This document shows, one piece after another, positions 1 to 9,871 of a stretch of DNA of 64,000 bases. The position numbers and the translations under genes were made by a program. A model generated the notes under the pieces. The model was not told the origin of the DNA, did no database searches, and saw nothing but the letters and a program-made list of their open reading frames with translations. Every line of letters starts with the position of its first letter. Position 1 is the first letter of the stretch. Source of the DNA: Zoogloea sp. 1C4 (lineage in GTDB: Bacteria > Pseudomonadota > Gammaproteobacteria > Burkholderiales > Rhodocyclaceae); contig NZ_SSXU01000002.1 of NCBI RefSeq assembly GCF_009469605.1, forward strand, positions 360,051-424,050. Direction: 5' to 3'.

Positions 1-13
1 CAAGGAGCAGCAG

Positions 14-286
14 ATGATCTCCATGGGCGGCAGCTCCAGCCTGGCGCTGGACCCGAAGGATCTGGCGAAGTGGACGGGCAGCGTGGCCTCGGTGAAGTTC
101 TGGGCGGTCATCAACAACGCCGATCTCGTCCCGGTGCTGTGCTTCCTGCCCGACGCCCTGGCCCAGCGCTGCGCCACGGTCATCGAGGAGCAGGCCCGCT
201 CGGCCGTCACCGCCCGCTACACGGTGATGGACATGACGGCCTTTGCCCAGGTGATCTCCTCGAAGGCTTTCGAGGCGCTGATCTGA
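14..286 (+). CDS. Hypothetical protein, possibly 5'-truncated by the window edge
   Basis: A 90-residue protein that I do not recognise. An AAGGAG ribosome-binding site at 2-7 sits six bases before the ATG at 14, which supports this start. The frame is nevertheless open to the window edge, so a longer protein cannot be excluded. The sequence alternates hydrophobic segments (VKFWAVI, LVPVLCFLP) with an Ala-rich helix and has no clear signal peptide or metal site. A second small unknown gene follows 79 bases later on the same strand, so the two may be co-transcribed. No function is proposed. Confidence 0.55.
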   Translation: MISMGGSSSLALDPKDLAKWTGSVASVKFWAVINNADLVPVLCFLPDALAQRCATVIEEQARSAVTARYTVMDMTAFAQVISSKAFEALI

Positions 287-365
287 TCGCCTGCCCGTTT
301 TATATCCCGCCGCAGCGATGCGGCAATTCACTGGAATCCGATTCCAGACCTATTCGAGGAGTGAA

Positions 366-623
366 ATGATGACGACCATAACCTTGATCCAGGCCGCCAA
401 ATGCGGTGCCGAAGGCATTGCGCAGATGACCGCCCGAGTGACCGACAAGAAGACGGGGGAGGTGCGCAACCTGCAGCTGTCGGATCTGAAGAACGGACCG
501 CTGGCGTTCCTGTGTACAAACTCCGTGACGGCCCTTGCCGGCGCCCGTGAGGTGGAGATTACCTACAACGCCAATTACGGGTCGGGTCACCAGACCATCC
601 AGGTGAGCTCGGTGATCAGCTGA
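366..623 (+). CDS. Hypothetical small protein
   Basis: An 85-residue protein of unknown function starting MMTTITLIQAAKCGAEG. I chose the start at 366 because a GAGGAG element lies at 356-361, just before two adjacent ATG codons (366 and 369). An in-frame ATG at 318 exists but has no ribosome-binding site and would add an odd N-terminus. The rest looks like a compact beta-rich domain (VTDKKTGEVRNLQLSDL; VEITYNANYG). It is followed within 40 bases by a strong terminator, so it ends its transcription unit. Confidence 0.55.
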   Translation: MMTTITLIQAAKCGAEGIAQMTARVTDKKTGEVRNLQLSDLKNGPLAFLCTNSVTALAGAREVEITYNANYGSGHQTIQVSSVIS

Positions 624-660
624 TCCGCCTGGTCTGCCCCGCGCCACGTGCGGGGCATGA

Positions 661-695
661 AAAAGCCGCCAGGCCGTGAAGGCCGGGCGGCTTTT
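661..695. terminator. Bidirectional rho-independent terminator
   Basis: AAAAGCCGCC and GGGCGGCTTTT form a stem flanked by A and T runs. It lies between the rightward gene ending at 623 and the leftward recQ ending at 722, so it can serve both. A second GC-rich hairpin (GCCCCGC/GCGGGGC, about 636-656) precedes it. Confidence 0.8.
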
Positions 696-721
696 GTCTT
701 GCTGGGCTGACTTCAGGCGCC

Positions 722-2536
722 TTACCCGGCCTCGGCCAGCAGCGCGATGATGTCCTGCCCGTAGGCGTCGAGCTTGCGGTCGCCCACGCCGGAGATGGTG
801 GCCAGCGCGAGGATGCTGTCGGGGCGGCGGCGGGCGATGTCGCGCAGGGTGGCGTCGTGGAAGATCACGTAGGCCGGGACGTTGCGCTCTTTCGCGGTGC
901 TGGCCCGCCAGGCGCGCAGGCGGTTGAGGAGCTCCGCTTCCTCGCCGGTGGCCTCGGGCCAGTCGGCGCTGCGGCGGGTGCCGTCCTTCTTCTTTTTGTT
1001 CGGGCTGGGATCGACGCGCAGGGTGAAGCCGGCCTCGCCGCGCAGGATCGGCCGCGCGGCCTCGGTGAGGGTGAGGGCGCCGTAGCGTTCGTGATCCACC
1101 GCCAGGGCGCCGTGGGCGACGAGCTGGCGGATCAGGGTGCGCCAGCCCTTGTCGTCGAGCTCGGTGCCGATGCCGAAGGTGCTCACCTGGTCGTGCTGCC
1201 ACTTCTTGACGTTGTCGGTGGCCTTGCCGATCAGCACGTCCACCACGTGGGCGGCGCCGAAGCGGCTGCCGGTGCGGAACACGCACGACAGCGCCTTGCG
1301 GGCCGATTCGCTGGCGTCGCGCACTTCTGGCGGGTTCAGGCAGGTGTCGCAGTTGCCGCAGGGGGCCGAATCTTCGTCGAAGTAGCCGAGCAGGCGCTGG
1401 CGGCGGCAGCCGGTGGTCTCGCACAGGCCCAGCAGGGCGTCGAGCTTGGCGGTGGCGACGCGCTTCACCTCGTCGCTGGCCTCGCCCTGGTCGATGAAGC
1501 GGCGCTGCTGCACCAGATCGGCCACGCTGTAGGCCATCCAGGCTTCGGCGGGCTGGCCGTCGCGGCCGGCGCGGCCGGTTTCCTGGTAGTAGCCCTCGAT
1601 GGAGCGGGGCAGATCCAGGTGAGCCACGAAGCGCACGTCGGGCTTGTCGATACCCATCCCGAAGGCGATGGTGGCGACCATCACGATGCCGTCCTCGCGC
1701 AGGAAGCGGTCCTGGTTGATCGCCCGCTCGTCGGCGCCCATGCCCGCGTGGTAGGGCAGGGCGGCGATGCCTTTCTCCTGCAGCCAGGCGGCGGTCTCGT
1801 CCACTTTCTTGCGGGACGAGCAATACACGATGCCGGCTTCGCCCAGGTGGCCGTCCTTGATAAAGGCGAGCAGCTGGGCACGGGGGTTGTCCTTGGGGAC
1901 GATGGTGTAGCGGATGTTGGGCCGGTCGAAGCTGGAGACGAACTCGCGCGCATCCAGCAGACGCAGGCGCTCGGCGATCTCGCGGCGGGTCTGGGCGTCG
2001 GCGGTGGCGGTGAGGGCGATCCGCGGGATCTGCGGGTAGCGCTCCTGGAGGATCGACAGCTGGAGGTATTCGGGCCGGAAATCATGGCCCCATTGGGACA
2101 CGCAGTGGGCTTCGTCGATGGCGAACAGCGCCAGCTGGCCGGCCTCGTAGAGGTGGTCGAGCAGATCGAGGAAGCGCGGCGTGACGAGGCGTTCCGGCGC
2201 CACGTAGAGGAGATCCAGCGCGCCAGCGAGCATCGCCCGCTCGATCTCCATCGCCCGGTCGAAGCTCAGGCTGGAGTTGAGGAAATCCGCGGCGGCGCCC
2301 ACTTCCTTCAGCGCGGAGACCTGATCCTGCATCAGCGCGATGAGGGGCGACACGACGATCGCCACCCCGGGGCGCAGCAGCGCCGGGATCTGGTAGCACA
2401 GGGACTTGCCGCCCCCGGTAGGCATCAGCACCAGGGCGTCGCCACCGGCGCTTACGTGTTCGACGATGTCTTCCTGCGGCCCGCGGAACTGGGTGTAGCC
2501 GAAGACGTGGAATAGGGTTTCGCGGGCGCGGCTCAT
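722..2536 (-). CDS. recQ: ATP-dependent DNA helicase RecQ
   Basis: A 604-residue 3'-5' DNA helicase of the RecQ family, which acts in recombination and replication-fork repair. Helicase motif I (TGGGKS, residues 40-45) and the DEAH box (141-144) are present, with the conserved motif CVSQWGHDFRPEY directly after. A four-cysteine zinc site (CRRQRLLGYF followed by CGNCDTC, around 370-400) marks the RecQ-C-terminal region. An HRDC domain occupies roughly the last 80 residues (ending DIIALLAEAG). Length and domain order match E. coli RecQ. The gene starts 27 bases after the stop of the upstream nuclease-like gene on the same strand, so the two are probably co-transcribed. Confidence 0.96.
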   Translation of the reverse strand: MSRARETLFHVFGYTQFRGPQEDIVEHVSAGGDALVLMPTGGGKSLCYQIPALLRPGVAIVVSPLIALMQDQVSALKEVGAAADFLNSSLSFDRAMEIERAMLAGALDLLYVAPERLVTPRFLDLLDHLYEAGQLALFAIDEAHCVSQWGHDFRPEYLQLSILQERYPQIPRIALTATADAQTRREIAERLRLLDAREFVSSFDRPNIRYTIVPKDNPRAQLLAFIKDGHLGEAGIVYCSSRKKVDETAAWLQEKGIAALPYHAGMGADERAINQDRFLREDGIVMVATIAFGMGIDKPDVRFVAHLDLPRSIEGYYQETGRAGRDGQPAEAWMAYSVADLVQQRRFIDQGEASDEVKRVATAKLDALLGLCETTGCRRQRLLGYFDEDSAPCGNCDTCLNPPEVRDASESARKALSCVFRTGSRFGAAHVVDVLIGKATDNVKKWQHDQVSTFGIGTELDDKGWRTLIRQLVAHGALAVDHERYGALTLTEAARPILRGEAGFTLRVDPSPNKKKKDGTRRSADWPEATGEEAELLNRLRAWRASTAKERNVPAYVIFHDATLRDIARRRPDSILALATISGVGDRKLDAYGQDIIALLAEAG

Positions 2537-2563
2537 AGGGGCGGGATTTTACCCCGCCCCGCC

Positions 2564-3565
2564 TCAGAACAGCCGGGCGAGATGGGTGGTCAGGCCACTC
2601 GGGGAGACAAAAGTGAGCTCGTAGGTGCTGGAGAGGCCGGCAGCCTGCTCGTCGGTGAGGCCGGTGGCGCAGAGGATGAACTGGCTGCGGTCGATGCCGA
2701 GGCGCTTACGCAGGCGCAGGTACTTGTCGATGTCCTGCCGGAACTCGCCGGTCTTGCACTCGATGCACACGGGCGTGTTGTCGTCGATGAGGAAGAACAC
2801 ATCAAGCTCGTGGAGGTCTTCGTTGGGGAAGATCACCGATAGCTGGCGGGCGCACGAGAAGCGCTGCCGGCGCTCGCGGAGCAGGCCCAGCACCTTCATG
2901 AAGGCGTACCACTCGAGCCATTCGCCACCGAAGAAGCTGCGGATCGCCGGCGCCGACTGGATGGTGCCGCGGCCGATCTTCTCCTGCTTCTGGTAGAAAT
3001 ATTTGGCCAGGAAGGCGCAGTCGTAGAGGCGCTTGCAGAAGGCGTTGAGGGTTTGCCCGTCCTTCTGGCTGAGCTTGCCGAGGTTGAGGCTGAAATTGGG
3101 CACATCCTTCTGCTGGCCCCAGCGGATCTTGTCCACGACCTCGCGGAGCTGGTCGTAGTTGTCGCCCAGCTCGATGGCGATCTCGTCGAAGAAACCGGTG
3201 GTGTCCACCGCGTCGTGGTTGGCGCGGATCTGGATCTGCCGGCGCTCGAACCACTGGAGAACAGCGGCGTGCTGCGCCGCGTTGGCCAGGTGGTCGGAGT
3301 TGTGGATGTCGATGTTCAGATCGGTGCCGCCAGCCGCCGCGGCGGGGCTTTCATTGAGCGTGGGGAAGGCGCTCGCCTGCTGGGCCTTGAGGGCATTCAG
3401 CTCGTCGCGCTGGCTGAAATACTGCTGGAGTACCTTCCGTACGAACAGGACGGTGTCGTAGACCGCCACCGGCTGGGTGCATTGCGGGCAGGCGATCTGC
3501 TGGCCGGTGAGTTCGCCGGGGACTTCGGCGACGTGGCCACATTTGTTGCAACGGAGGATTGCCAT
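2564..3565 (-). CDS. Zinc-ribbon protein with C-terminal Card1/Can2-like PD-(D/E)XK nuclease domain
   Basis: A 333-residue protein with three parts. Residues 5-32 form a zinc ribbon (CNKC and CPQC). Residues 33-205 are a mostly helical region of unknown role. The C-terminal 120 residues carry a restriction-endonuclease-like core: GGEWLE (213-218), HELDV (Asp255) and ECKTG (Glu269, Lys271). This GxWLE / ELDV / ECKT motif set is the one known from the nuclease half of Card1/Can2 (DUF1887) CRISPR ancillary nucleases. Here the CARF sensor domain is absent and no cas genes are near. The gene lies directly upstream of recQ on the same strand. Family placement is from motif memory. A DNA-repair or defence role is inference. 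It could also be another lineage of the PD-(D/E)XK superfamily. Confidence 0.7.
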   Translation of the reverse strand: MAILRCNKCGHVAEVPGELTGQQIACPQCTQPVAVYDTVLFVRKVLQQYFSQRDELNALKAQQASAFPTLNESPAAAAGGTDLNIDIHNSDHLANAAQHAAVLQWFERRQIQIRANHDAVDTTGFFDEIAIELGDNYDQLREVVDKIRWGQQKDVPNFSLNLGKLSQKDGQTLNAFCKRLYDCAFLAKYFYQKQEKIGRGTIQSAPAIRSFFGGEWLEWYAFMKVLGLLRERRQRFSCARQLSVIFPNEDLHELDVFFLIDDNTPVCIECKTGEFRQDIDKYLRLRKRLGIDRSQFILCATGLTDEQAAGLSSTYELTFVSPSGLTTHLARLF

Positions 3566-3637
3566 GGAAGCGGAGAAACGAAGACGGGTCGCCGGATTAT
3601 GCCAACCCGCGCTTCGCGTGGCGATATGCCGAAAGAT

Positions 3638-3904
3638 CTAGGCTTTGGTGCCGTGGTGCTCGGCGACGTAGTGCTTGAGCACCGTCTTGAGCATGGCGGC
3701 GTGGGCGGTGTCGCCCTTCTCGCGGGCGTGGTGGATGTCGTCGATGATCATGCGGCGGATGCGTTTTTCGCCGCTGGGGGTGTGGCAGAGGTAGCAACCC
3801 ATTTCGACGGCGGCCATTTCTGGGATGTGTTCGTGCTCGGCAATGGCGAGGATTTCGTCCTCGGACAGGTCGGACAGCTCGATGCAGTCTTGCAGCGTCA
3901 ACAT
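3638..3904 (-). CDS. Conserved small protein of unknown function
   Basis: An 88-residue acidic, mostly helical protein beginning MLTLQDCIELSDLSEDEI. It contains GCYLCHTPSGEKRIRRMI, where CYLCH resembles half of a metal-binding knuckle, but there is no second pair, so a zinc site is not supported. The start is preceded by an AGGAG-type element on the minus strand (complement of 3909-3915). The downstream nuclease-like gene starts 72 bases later in the same direction. I do not know a function. Confidence 0.65.
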   Translation of the reverse strand: MLTLQDCIELSDLSEDEILAIAEHEHIPEMAAVEMGCYLCHTPSGEKRIRRMIIDDIHHAREKGDTAHAAMLKTVLKHYVAEHHGTKA

Positions 3905-4045
3905 GGGTTTTCTCCTCTCGTCTTGTAAGTCTTTTTCTTACTTGACATTGGGCGCTTTTTTTGAAACTAAAACATTGATGTAACGCAATTGGGTGCCATA
4001 CGCTGCCGAATGGATAGAATCGAATCTTTTCGTCAGGGGGTCGTG

Positions 4046-4987
4046 ATGCAGGGTTTGAGCGCTTTCGGTAACGGGATTTACGCCGTGGATTCGGGTTACA
4101 CCGGCACGGACGTGGCGGCGATTCACCTGATCGAGGAGGGCGGCCGGGCGGCGCTGGTGGATACCGGCAACAACGACGCGCTGGTGCATGTGGAGCAGGC
4201 GCTGGCCGAGACGGGGCTGTCGCCCGAGGCGGTGGATTACGTGCTGCTGACCCACATCCACCTGGATCACGCCGGCGGCGCCGGGGCCTTCATCCGGGCG
4301 TTTCCCAACGCCAGGCTGGTGGTGCATCCGCGTGGTGCGCGCCACATGGCCGAGCCGTCGAAGCTGTTTGCCGGCGTGTCGGCGGTGTATGGGCCCGAGC
4401 GGGCGAAGGAGCTCTACGGCGAGCTGATCCCGGTGCCGGCCGATCGCATCATCGAGGCCACCGACGGGCTGGAGCTGTCCCTTGCCGGGCGCACCATCCG
4501 GGTGTTCGACACGCCGGGGCACGCGCGCCATCACGTGTGCTATCTCGACACCAAAAGCCGCAGCTTCTTCACCGGCGATACGTTCGGGCTGTCCTACCGC
4601 CAGTTCGACGTGGATGGCCGGCCGAGCATCTTCCCGACCACCACGCCGGTGCAGTTCGAGCCCGACGCGATGCACGACTCCATCCGCCGCATGGAGGCCG
4701 AGCAGCCGGTGGCGATGTATCTCACCCACTACGCGCAGGTCACCGACGTGCCCCGTCTGGCCGCCGATCTGCACCGCCTGATCGACGCCCACGTGGCGAT
4801 CGCCGAGCGTCACGCCGGGGCGGGCGAGGCGCGCAAGCAGCTGATCGAGGACGACATCTGGGCGCTGGTGGCCGAGGAGGCCAAGCGCGGCGGCTGGAAG
4901 ACGTCGGAAGCCGAAACCCGACGCATCCTGGCCCTGGACGTGGAACTCAACGCCCAGGGGCTGGATGTGTGGCTGGGTAGCCGCTGA
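4046..4987 (+). CDS. Metallo-beta-lactamase-fold hydrolase
   Basis: A 313-residue MBL-fold protein. The metal-binding signature HIHLDH is at residues 70-75. A later GHARHH, the Asp of FTGDTF and the His of THYAQ supply the remaining ligands, giving the usual dinuclear site. The start at 4046 was preferred because AGGGGG lies at 4035-4040. An in-frame ATG at 4010 has no such site. The family covers hydrolases of varied small substrates, and nothing in the sequence fixes the substrate. The gene stands alone, running away from the leftward small gene at 3904. Confidence 0.85.
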   Translation: MQGLSAFGNGIYAVDSGYTGTDVAAIHLIEEGGRAALVDTGNNDALVHVEQALAETGLSPEAVDYVLLTHIHLDHAGGAGAFIRAFPNARLVVHPRGARHMAEPSKLFAGVSAVYGPERAKELYGELIPVPADRIIEATDGLELSLAGRTIRVFDTPGHARHHVCYLDTKSRSFFTGDTFGLSYRQFDVDGRPSIFPTTTPVQFEPDAMHDSIRRMEAEQPVAMYLTHYAQVTDVPRLAADLHRLIDAHVAIAERHAGAGEARKQLIEDDIWALVAEEAKRGGWKTSEAETRRILALDVELNAQGLDVWLGSR

Positions 4988-5011
4988 TCCGGATTGCCTG
5001 AGTCGGCCGGG

Positions 5012-5461
5012 TCACTCCGGCCGGCTGGCGATGTAGAAGCCGGCAATGACCTGCGGCAGGCCGGCTGCCGCCAGGAATATCGGCGTGGCGTAAAGCGCCC
5101 AAGTACAGGTGGCAAGCCCGAAGGCCAGCCCGGCCAGGGCGAAGTGCTTGCCACGCCGGCTGATGCGGCCTTCCTCGATCCACGCCCGCACGTGGGCGCC
5201 GGCGCCGGGGACGGCGTACAGGCGCTGCTGCAGGCGTGGGCAGCTCTTGCTCCAGGCCCAGGCGGCGATGATCCAGAAGATGGTGGTCGGCAGCAGGGGC
5301 AGCACGAGGCCGACGGCGCCGACGGCAAAGCTGATGCCGCCCAGGATGAACAGGCCGTGGCGGCCGGCGCTCGCGAGCAGATCCCCGGAGGGGGCGGCGA
5401 TGGAGGTGGCATCCTGGCAGCGGGGCATGGCGGCGATCCTGTCTTGTTGTTCTCGTTCCAC
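5012..5461 (-). CDS. YbaN/DUF454 family inner-membrane protein
   Basis: A 149-residue small membrane protein. The first hydrophobic region (about 36-70) contains LPLLPTTIFWIIAAWAWSKS, closely resembling the family pattern of Pro-Leu-Leu-Pro-Thr-Thr followed by an aromatic/Ala stretch. A charged cytoplasmic loop (RAWIEEGRISRRGK) and a second hydrophobic region (about 108-145) follow. The role of the family is not known to me. The gene is convergent with the MBL-fold gene, with 24 bases between stops. The ATG at 5428 is an alternative start that would remove eleven polar residues. Confidence 0.8.
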   Translation of the reverse strand: MEREQQDRIAAMPRCQDATSIAAPSGDLLASAGRHGLFILGGISFAVGAVGLVLPLLPTTIFWIIAAWAWSKSCPRLQQRLYAVPGAGAHVRAWIEEGRISRRGKHFALAGLAFGLATCTWALYATPIFLAAAGLPQVIAGFYIASRPE

Positions 5462-5805
5462 GGTTCTCTCCCGGGGGCGATGGGCCCGGCAAGCGTTTGA
5501 GCGCCGGTCGGTGCCGGTGGTTCGCGCTGGCGAGGGCCTCCCGAGAGAGTTTTCACACCGCCGTCGACGGTTGTCGAGGCCCGGCTGTGGTACTGGCGCC
5601 GGCTCTGCGGTGGTGTCGAAGCAAGTATCGATCTTCGCCGTGAATCGCTCCAGTTGAATTGATCTCTGATAGAAATAGCAGAGCGCTATTGCCGACGCCG
5701 GCTGCCGGATGCGCTATATGGCGGCAGATATAGAAAGGCAGGGCGGCGCGCCGTTTGGCGTTCCGCCCTGCACCATCCGCGCCGTGGTGGCGAGGCCGCT
5801 GTCGT
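5462..5805. other. Intergenic region with palindromes
   Basis: No convincing gene is seen between ybaN and mopI. The stretch holds a short palindrome AATAGC-N5-GCTATT at 5674-5690 and the ModE-type palindrome at 5714-5733. Both lie upstream of ybaN and downstream of mopI on the minus strand. Confidence 0.5.
5714..5733. promoter_or_regulatory. Orphan ModE-type palindrome
   Basis: CTATAT-N8-ATATAG is a perfect inverted repeat, flanked by CG on the left and AA on the right. The layout agrees with known ModE operators (GCTATATA-N6-TATATAAC type) and with the second palindrome upstream of modE. It is 250 bases upstream of the ybaN start and 73 bases beyond the mopI stop, so its target is unclear. 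Confidence 0.5.
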
Positions 5806-6234
5806 TCAGATGCCGACGCCCACGATCACCGACGGAGCCTTGAAGATGGCCGCAGCCGGCGAGCCGACCTTCAGGCCCAGGGCGATCGAGCCTTCATGGG
5901 TGATGGTGGCAAACACGCTGTCGCCACTCGGCAGGGCGATCGTCACGCTGCTGCTCACCGGGCCTTCGACGATGGCGCTGACGGTGCCTTCGAGGCGGTT
6001 GCGGGCGGACAGCTTCACGTCGGCGCCATCGGTCAGCACCAGCACCGACGAGGCTTTGACGATCGCCTTGACGGCCTTGCCGGCGGCCAGGCCGAGCTCG
6101 GCCACGCTGTCGTTGGTCACGGTGGCGACGATCTTCAGCCCGCCGGGGAGGGCGATATCCACTTCGCTGTTGACGGCGCCGGGCTTGACCGCCTCGACGG
6201 TGCCATCAAAGACATTGCGCGCGCTGATCTTCAT
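5806..6234 (-). CDS. mop: Molybdenum-binding protein with two Mop domains (molbindin)
   Basis: A 142-residue cytoplasmic molybdate-binding protein built from two tandem Mop (TOBE-like) domains, residues 1-67 and 74-142. Each starts SARN and contains the pattern G-x-V-x-x-x-x-x-G-x-V-x-S-x-V. Molbindins store or buffer molybdate. The start is supported by a CAGGAG element on the minus strand. The gene is divergent from modE across 177 bases that include a ModE-type palindrome, which suggests ModE control. The product resembles the C-terminal half of the ModE encoded next door. Confidence 0.9.
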   Translation of the reverse strand: MKISARNVFDGTVEAVKPGAVNSEVDIALPGGLKIVATVTNDSVAELGLAAGKAVKAIVKASSVLVLTDGADVKLSARNRLEGTVSAIVEGPVSSSVTIALPSGDSVFATITHEGSIALGLKVGSPAAAIFKAPSVIVGVGI

Positions 6235-6383
6235 TTTGCTGCTCCTGGTCGGGGGTGAAGGGTTGCCGGATGGATGGTCAATCGGGCATCGGTTCGTACT
6301 TTATGGACCGCAGCTGGGTAGTTACAACCATAGCGCAGTGCAGCATTTGTGGCCCGTTATTTGCTGGAGTACAGTACGCCACG

Positions 6384-6403
6384 CTGTATATCTGGATATA
6401 TAG
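6384..6403. promoter_or_regulatory. ModE-type operator upstream of modE
   Basis: CTGTATAT-N4-ATATATAG forms a near-perfect inverted repeat ending eight bases before the modE ATG at 6412. Its outer half-sites match the palindrome at 5714-5733 in spacing (CTRTAT-N8-ATATAG). The position implies autorepression of modE-modABC and possibly of the divergent mop gene. This is inference from family knowledge of ModE. Confidence 0.65.
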
Positions 6404-6407
6404 GTAG

Positions 6408-8018
<1,611 letters not shown>

Positions 8019-8021
8019 ATC

Positions 8022-8711
8022 ATGGATCTCACCCACGATGACTGGTCGGCCGTCTGGCTGACCTTGAAGCTGGCGGGGCTGGTGACGGTCCTGCTGCTGA
8101 TCGTCGGCACGCCGATCGCCTGGTGGCTGGCCCGGACCCGTTCGCCCCTGCGCAGCGTGGTGGGCGCCGTGGTGGCGCTACCCATCGTGCTGCCGCCGAC
8201 GGTGCTGGGTTTCTACCTGCTGATCGTGCTGGCGCCGTCCGGGCCGGTGGGCCGGCTGACCGAGGCGCTCGGGCTTGGGGCCTTGCCGTTCACCTTTCCG
8301 GGGCTGGTGGTGGCCTCGGTGTTCTATTCGCTCCCCTTCGTGGTCCAGCCGATCCAGAACGCGTTCATGGCGATGGGTGCGCGTCCGCTGGAGGTGGCCG
8401 CCACCCTGCGCGCTTCGCCCCTGGCCGCATTCTTCAGGGTTGCGCTGCCGCTGGCGAGGCCGGGCCTGCTCACCGCGGCGGTGCTGGGCTTTGCCCACAC
8501 GGTGGGCGAGTTCGGCGTGGTGCTGATGATCGGCGGCAACATTCCGGGCAAGACCCAGGTGCTGTCGGTGCAGATCTACAACCACGTGGAGGCTTTCGAG
8601 TACGCCCAGGCCCATGAGCTGGCAGCCGGTCTCGTGGCCTTCTCCTTCCTCACGCTGGTGCTGCTCTACCGCTTTGGCGGCGCCCGCAACACCTCGGGTT
8701 TCGGATCATGA
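8022..8711 (+). CDS. modB: Molybdate ABC transporter, permease
   Basis: A 229-residue inner-membrane permease with about five or six hydrophobic segments. It contains the EAA-type cytoplasmic loop that contacts the ATPase ([20 protein letters not shown]). The opening WLTLKLAG and the segment [14 protein letters not shown] are typical of ModB. Its last four bases (8708-8711, ATGA) overlap the modC start, indicating translational coupling. Confidence 0.95.
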   Translation: MDLTHDDWSAVWLTLKLAGLVTVLLLIVGTPIAWWLARTRSPLRSVVGAVVALPIVLPPTVLGFYLLIVLAPSGPVGRLTEALGLGALPFTFPGLVVASVFYSLPFVVQPIQNAFMAMGARPLEVAATLRASPLAAFFRVALPLARPGLLTAAVLGFAHTVGEFGVVLMIGGNIPGKTQVLSVQIYNHVEAFEYAQAHELAAGLVAFSFLTLVLLYRFGGARNTSGFGS

Positions 8712-9784
8712 GCGGGCTGTCGATCCGGGCTCGGCTGCCCCTGGCCGATTTTGAACTGGATGTGGATCTGGCCCTGCCCGGGCGGGGCGTGACGGCGTTG
8801 TTCGGCGCTTCGGGCTCGGGCAAGACGACGGTACTGCGCTGCGTGGCCGGGCTGGCCCGGGCGGCGGGGCGGGTCGAGGTGAATGGCGAGGTGTGGCAGG
8901 ACGACGCCCGGCGCATCTGCCTGCCCACCCACAAGCGGGCGCTGGGCTACGTGTTTCAGGAGGCGAGCCTGTTTGCCCACCTGTCGGTGCGGGACAACCT
9001 GGCCTTTGGCCAGAAGCGCATCGCCCCGGCCGAGCGGCGGGTGAGCCACGACACGGCGGTGGAACTGCTGGGCATCGGCCATCTGCTCGACCGCAGCCCG
9101 GATCGCCTCTCCGGCGGCGAGCGGCAGCGGGTGGCCATCGCCCGGGCGCTCCTCACCAGTCCGCGGCTGCTGCTGATGGACGAGCCGCTGGCGGCGCTGG
9201 ATGCATCCCGCAAGCAGGAGATCCTGCCGTATCTGGAGCGCCTCCACGACGAGCTGGCGATTCCGGTGATCTACGTGAGCCATTCGATGGACGAGGTGCT
9301 GCGCCTGGCCGATCACTTGGTGCTGCTGGAGCAGGGCCGGGTGCGGGCCAGCGGGCCGTGCCGCGAACTGCTGGCCCGGCTGGATCTGCCCATCGCTCTC
9401 GGCGAAGAGGCAGCAGTGCTGGTGGATACCACCGTGGCCGCCCACGACGAGGCCTATCAGCTGACCCGGCTGGCCTTTGCCGGCGGTAGCATCCAGGTGA
9501 CGCGCAAGGCGCTGGCGGTGGGCGCCCGGGCGCGGCTCAAGATCCAGGCCCGGGATGTAAGCATCGCGCTCGCCGCCGACAATCCGTCGAGCATCGTCAA
9601 TCGCCTGCCGGCGCGGATCTGCGGCTTTGCCCCGGCGGCCCACCCGGCCCAGTGCCTGGTTCGCCTGGATGCGGCGGGCACGCCCCTGCTCGCGCGCATC
9701 ACCCGGTTGTCGAAGGATCAGCTCGGTCTTGTCGAGGGCATGGCGGTGGTGGCGCAGATCAAGTCGGTGGCGCTGGTGGGCTGA
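8708..9784 (+). CDS. modC: Molybdate ABC transporter, ATP-binding protein
   Basis: A 358-residue ABC ATPase that powers ModB. It has Walker A (GASGSGKTT, 33-41), the signature LSGGERQR, Walker B with [13 protein letters not shown], and an H-loop (YVSHSMDE). A C-terminal TOBE/Mop domain occupies roughly 290-355, as usual for ModC. It closes the modABC set. The next gene starts 88 bases later. Confidence 0.95.
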   Translation: MSGLSIRARLPLADFELDVDLALPGRGVTALFGASGSGKTTVLRCVAGLARAAGRVEVNGEVWQDDARRICLPTHKRALGYVFQEASLFAHLSVRDNLAFGQKRIAPAERRVSHDTAVELLGIGHLLDRSPDRLSGGERQRVAIARALLTSPRLLLMDEPLAALDASRKQEILPYLERLHDELAIPVIYVSHSMDEVLRLADHLVLLEQGRVRASGPCRELLARLDLPIALGEEAAVLVDTTVAAHDEAYQLTRLAFAGGSIQVTRKALAVGARARLKIQARDVSIALAADNPSSIVNRLPARICGFAPAAHPAQCLVRLDAAGTPLLARITRLSKDQLGLVEGMAVVAQIKSVALVG

Positions 9785-9871
9785 CGCGCCAGCGGTTCAG
9801 AACGGCCCCGCGATGTCGTTAAACGGCCGTCGGCGACGCAGGTCGCCAAACCGGAATTGCCCCTGTTTGAG

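Noticed and set aside
857..2515. 552-codon plus-strand frame opposite recQ
   Set aside because: Its low-complexity Gly/Ala/Val/His composition mirrors recQ codon usage. The minus-strand gene is clearly real.
2564..3565. CRISPR-linked Card1 effector
   Set aside because: Only the nuclease-like half is present. There is no CARF domain, cas operon or array anywhere in the window.
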